From Exophiala sp. HKRS030 (Eukaryota > Ascomycota > Eurotiomycetes > Chaetothyriales > Herpotrichiellaceae): a stretch of 64,000 bases of DNA. The position numbers were made by a program, and so were the translations under genes. The stretch covers positions 1,243,665 through 1,307,664 of the forward strand of contig JAHWDD010000003.1 in the NCBI GenBank assembly GCA_023897205.1, in the 5' to 3' direction. The notes beneath the pieces are model-generated. The model searched no databases. It had not been told where the DNA came from and saw only the letters and a list, made by a program, of their open reading frames with translations. This document shows, piece by piece, positions 60,892 to 64,000 of this stretch (positions are counted from its first letter, which is position 1; each line of letters opens with the position of its first letter).

Positions 60892-62561
60892 CTACTGATG
60901 ACTGTTCGGTAGATCCTTGCGCTGGGCTTTCGCAGGATCTGTTCCTCGTGCTGGGCTTCCGGCAGAACCTGGTCCATCGGTGGAGGTTTGGGCAGGACCT
61001 GATCCTGATATTGGTTGCGGTTCGGGTTGCGGTGTTCCTTCTGATCCTGCTTCGAACCAAAAAGCGTTCTTATCATCTTTGCTAACGAAAGAATTCAATT
61101 GTTTTAGTATTGCCACCGAGAAAAGGTCGCCAACTGTTTCATCAACTGGAGTTTTAGTAATGTCGAAAAGTCGGGCTCTGTAGTTTCATTCGATTGGCTC
61201 ATAGGTTGATATCGTAAGGCACATGAAGGTTGGCGACATGGCTACCCTTGTTTCGTCGATAGGGTGATCTTCCTCCAACAACTTGGCACATACCTTTCGG
61301 GATCCCTTTGCGTTTTCCGATGCTTCAACCGTCAGACTTACAAATGTAGTCATTCGAAGTATCAGTTGTCGTAAACTATTAGACCTAGGTCTAAATAAAG
61401 TTGTAATTTCTTCATCGTCGAGTTCTGTGGAGTACACTTCATTCCTCCTCCATGCCGCTGATGCTGGACTGGACGTAATCAAGAACGAAGATTTCGGAGT
61501 GATGTCAAAGTCCTCGTACTCATCGTTGACGGAATCGCCACCGTGGAAGTCAGATTCCTATTCCTCATCCGTGGTGGCCATCTCGTGATTGGTAAGGTAT
61601 CAGAGAGACGAGACAAGTGATGAGGTCCATCTGTCCATGGTATGCGGCAGTCCATTGGGAGATGACAACAAACGTACTTCATGAGCTCGACCTCAGTAGG
61701 AGCGAAACCATTGGAATCGATACATCTTTCATGCCAGTATATTCCTCGCACGACAGCTTGCGTGCTTGTATGTTCATCCGAACGTACCAATTCGTCGGAA
61801 GGGGAAGTGTAAGGCGCAATTGGCATTACACCTCTTCCATCGCATGGTCAATCAGCTCGATCTCATCGGGAGGGAAGCTATCGGAATTCAGACACCCGAG
61901 ATGCCATATGATGTTGCGCATTATACAACTCCTCAGTTCATTTGAGTTTCTAGTTTTCCATATCGTACACCTCGTTCCTGTTGCTCCATCTCTCTAACCT
62001 TTATATCGAGCCAAGCAGCTTTATGCTTGCGCTTTCGCGGTCTCTGTTGAACTGTTGGTTGCTCAATCGACGTTAGGTGTCGCTAGAGGTTGGATCTTAC
62101 CTTCAGAGCGAGGAGTGGGCGAGCCACATATCGAGGTGTGTGCTGAAGAACAAGGAGTAGGCTTGATGGGGGTCAGAGTAGCTGATGGTCCTTCGCTGGG
62201 GGGAGAGGCGACACGTTTTTGCCCTTATGGCGACACTTTCTGTCGTTCGGTTCGACTTTGCAGGAGGGTTCTTCGTTTTTCTTTTACCCAACGATGTTTT
62301 GTCGGTTTTCGAGGTGTGAGAAGTTGCCGTCTTTACTTCCGAAGACTGGTGCCATCGATCCTTCTGCTCGTCCGTCATAAACCGTGCAGCTATCTTAAGG
62401 AGCGACCCTGATATCGTCCAATCGTTACGGATAGCCCTTTTTACCAACTTTTTCTGATGATGTCTAACTTTGTGAATTCCTCGAGAAGCACAGAGCCAGG
62501 GGTTAAACACAAGCAAGAAAAGTATTGTCTTGATGTTCTTCGTCAAACACAGTGTCCACAA
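60892..62561 (-). other. Unresolved minus-strand coding-like region
   Basis: Protein-like segments appear on the minus strand in changing frames. 62561-62103 is basic (KVRHHQKKLVKRAIR). Two related segments near 61920-61850 and 61745-61680 read about R-x-I-x-W-H-x-x-C and F-x-P-x-E-x-EL. An acidic DEYEDFD segment lies at about 61530. 61186-61482 contains SLRQLILRMTTF. The last exon-like part ends at 60892 with a Pro/Gly/Ser/Gln repeat-rich tail. Good donors exist (GTACGT at about 61678, GTATGT near 61290, GTAAGT near 61340), so this may be one multi-exon gene, but I could not join it without stops. No family recognised. Confidence 0.35.
61676..61930. repeat. Diverged direct duplication
   Basis: About 75 bp starting with AGCTCGAxCTCA at 61684 recurs at 61854, 170 bp away, at roughly two-thirds identity by eye. 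On the minus strand both copies encode W-H-x-x-C followed by F-x-P-x-E-(V/I)-E-L, so this looks like a duplicated protein module. Confidence 0.55.
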
Positions 62562-62864
62562 ACGGACCAGTCTCCGGCATGAAGTTCAACCTAATGGTCT
62601 GTCTTATTTGACTCTGGACTGCTTATCGGTGGATTTGGTAGAAAAGGGCCTCCGACGAATGATGATGAAATTCTGAGCTAGGTGTTGAGTTCTTACCAAT
62701 ATGACTTTGTCTTGTGTTTCCTCAATGCATTTTATGGAAAATCCTCCAACAGCGGCCAATATCCTTGCACATATGAAGCCACGATGGTGATTGGAAGTGA
62801 ACCATAGAATAGACAATAAAGAACACGACCGGCAAAGCCATTGTTTAGTGTATATATAGATATA

Positions 62865-64000
62865 TCATTCGTCATTCGAGTCAAGGTCGTGATCGTTGTT
62901 CGAGAGTACCAAGTATGATTTCAACAATGCCTGGTTCTGCTGAAGCTGCTTGTTCGGTTCAAGACACTTGTGACCAAAAATAGTGCCTGGATGAAGCAAT
63001 TTCATGGATCCGGTAGGTTTGACAGATCTTGCCTTGTAGCGGAACAACAGTAGTCTCAAGATTGAGTAAGGGAGAATGCGATGTGTGTAGTCAACAGATC
63101 TGAAAAAGCTCGCTCCATCTGATGTGATAACCTTCTTGTCCGATTCACAGGGCAGTTGCTGCCAATTTTTTGTAGAGTGCTTTGCGGTATTAAGATATGA
63201 AGGAGTGCCATTTTGGGCAGCTATATCGTCAAAGATGCGAGGTTGTTTAGAAATGGTACTGCTGGACGTCTTGATGCAGTCTGTTTGAAGGAAGTCCGGA
63301 AGGCATCAGCGGCATGGTGGACTTCTACGAGGATCATGAAACGATCTTTGGCTGAGCCATGCCGCGGGTCACTCAAATCGACTTGTACCACCTTGTAGAA
63401 ATCCAACATCCACATTTGAATCTCGCCTTTGCTGATATCATCAAGGGTGGAAACAGGAGGAAGCGCTATTCGATGATCTGGATGGTAACTACCAAGGATG
63501 TCCCGATAACAAACTCAACATCTTGTGAGTTGATCTGTGCTTGCAGCCAAATCTTGATGGCCATTTCAGCGCTTCTGCCAACGTATAGGATAGAATCAGT
63601 ACCGTAGTATTCTATCTTTGCAAAAAAAAAGGATGGCGTAGGGAATAAATTCCACTAAGAGGGCCGCTGTGACGAGTGTTTTTCGCCGTATTAAAGAGCT
63701 GTTGTACGGTTCCTTTTGAATTGTATACATTCGTAAGGCCAGCACGTTCAATGCCTTGACTGATTGCATTAATAAGCGCCATTTGAAGATCTTGATCTTG
63801 CAATGTTTCTTCCAATCGATCAGGGAGGGTCAAAGTATTACTGAGTTGTCGTAAGCTCTCGGCCCAACCTTCAATCATTCGGCGAAGTAGAGTATCGGAT
63901 CCAAATGAGATATGTATGGGTAGTGTTGCTGGAATATCGAGAATGACAGTGGTGCACACAGCACAATTGACATTTCCGATTGTCATTGTCCACTATGGGA
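62865..64000 (-). pseudogene. Unknown minus-strand gene with broken frames, cut by the window end
   Basis: From 63986 down to TGA at 62865 the minus strand reads as continuous protein only if the frame changes three times: at the T9 run (63622-63630), at a GGG (63502-63504) and near 63285-63295. Each break would be healed by one extra base. Segments include CAVCTTVILDIPATLP, LSGIYSLRHP, ILYVGRSAEMAIKIWLQAQ, SYHPDHRIALPPVSTLDDI and LRLLLFRYKARSVKP. A GIY...YVG pair is reminiscent of GIY-YIG nucleases, but the spacing (about 20) is longer than usual. Could be a decaying gene, a gene with sequencing indels, or one with introns I could not place. Confidence 0.45.

Overview
The window is nuclear DNA of a filamentous ascomycete (Pezizomycotina). 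The evidence is many short introns (mostly 44-113 nt, GT-AG, CTRAY-like branch sites), fungal-only protein families (Zn2Cys6 and fungal-specific transcription factors, Mmm1, Atg29, Rds1, a GPI-anchored wall protein), and genes on both strands separated by 0.3-3 kb gaps. The family mix loosely suggests Eurotiomycetes or Dothideomycetes. No rRNA, CRISPR array, plasmid feature or intact transposon was seen. All exon joins were worked out by hand from splice signals and reading phase.

Left accessory block (1-11.3 kb): the 3' end of an SDR oxidoreductase, a Zn2Cys6 regulator, an Ato/GPR1-FUN34-YaaH transporter, a cupin, an alpha/beta hydrolase of the C-C hydrolase (fus2-like) type, a fungal-specific regulator without a zinc cluster, and a zinc-binding-type alcohol dehydrogenase/quinone reductase. 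This looks like a small-molecule catabolic cluster with two regulators. From 12 to 20 kb come acireductone dioxygenase (methionine salvage), a decayed copy of a zinc-cluster-less regulator, MMM1 (ERMES), two tRNA-like remnants and a charged low-complexity protein.

Nitrogen block (20.5-27.7 kb, all on +): one gene fuses an isochorismatase-like hydrolase (biuret-hydrolase type, Asp31/Lys142/Cys175) to an amidase of the allophanate hydrolase type (Lys330/Ser428). It is followed by a Dal81/TamA-like zinc-cluster activator and an MCT-like MFS transporter, and HGATAR sites lie upstream of all three. This is the best candidate for an undescribed system: uptake and complete hydrolysis of biuret or a related ureido compound under nitrogen control.

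Middle (29-41 kb): a beta-lactamase-like serine hydrolase, another zinc-cluster-less regulator, and the housekeeping trio ATG8 - coproporphyrinogen oxidase - ATG29. Right side (42-64 kb): several hypotheticals, a GH16 enzyme without signal peptide, an Rds1 ferritin-like secreted protein, a GPI-anchored Ser/Thr-rich wall protein with a tandem AW-x-DW repeat, a DUF6604-type protein, and at 60.9-64 kb minus-strand coding-like sequence with broken frames that I could not identify. A 9-mer, TACTCCGTA, recurs at least 11 times, always between genes.
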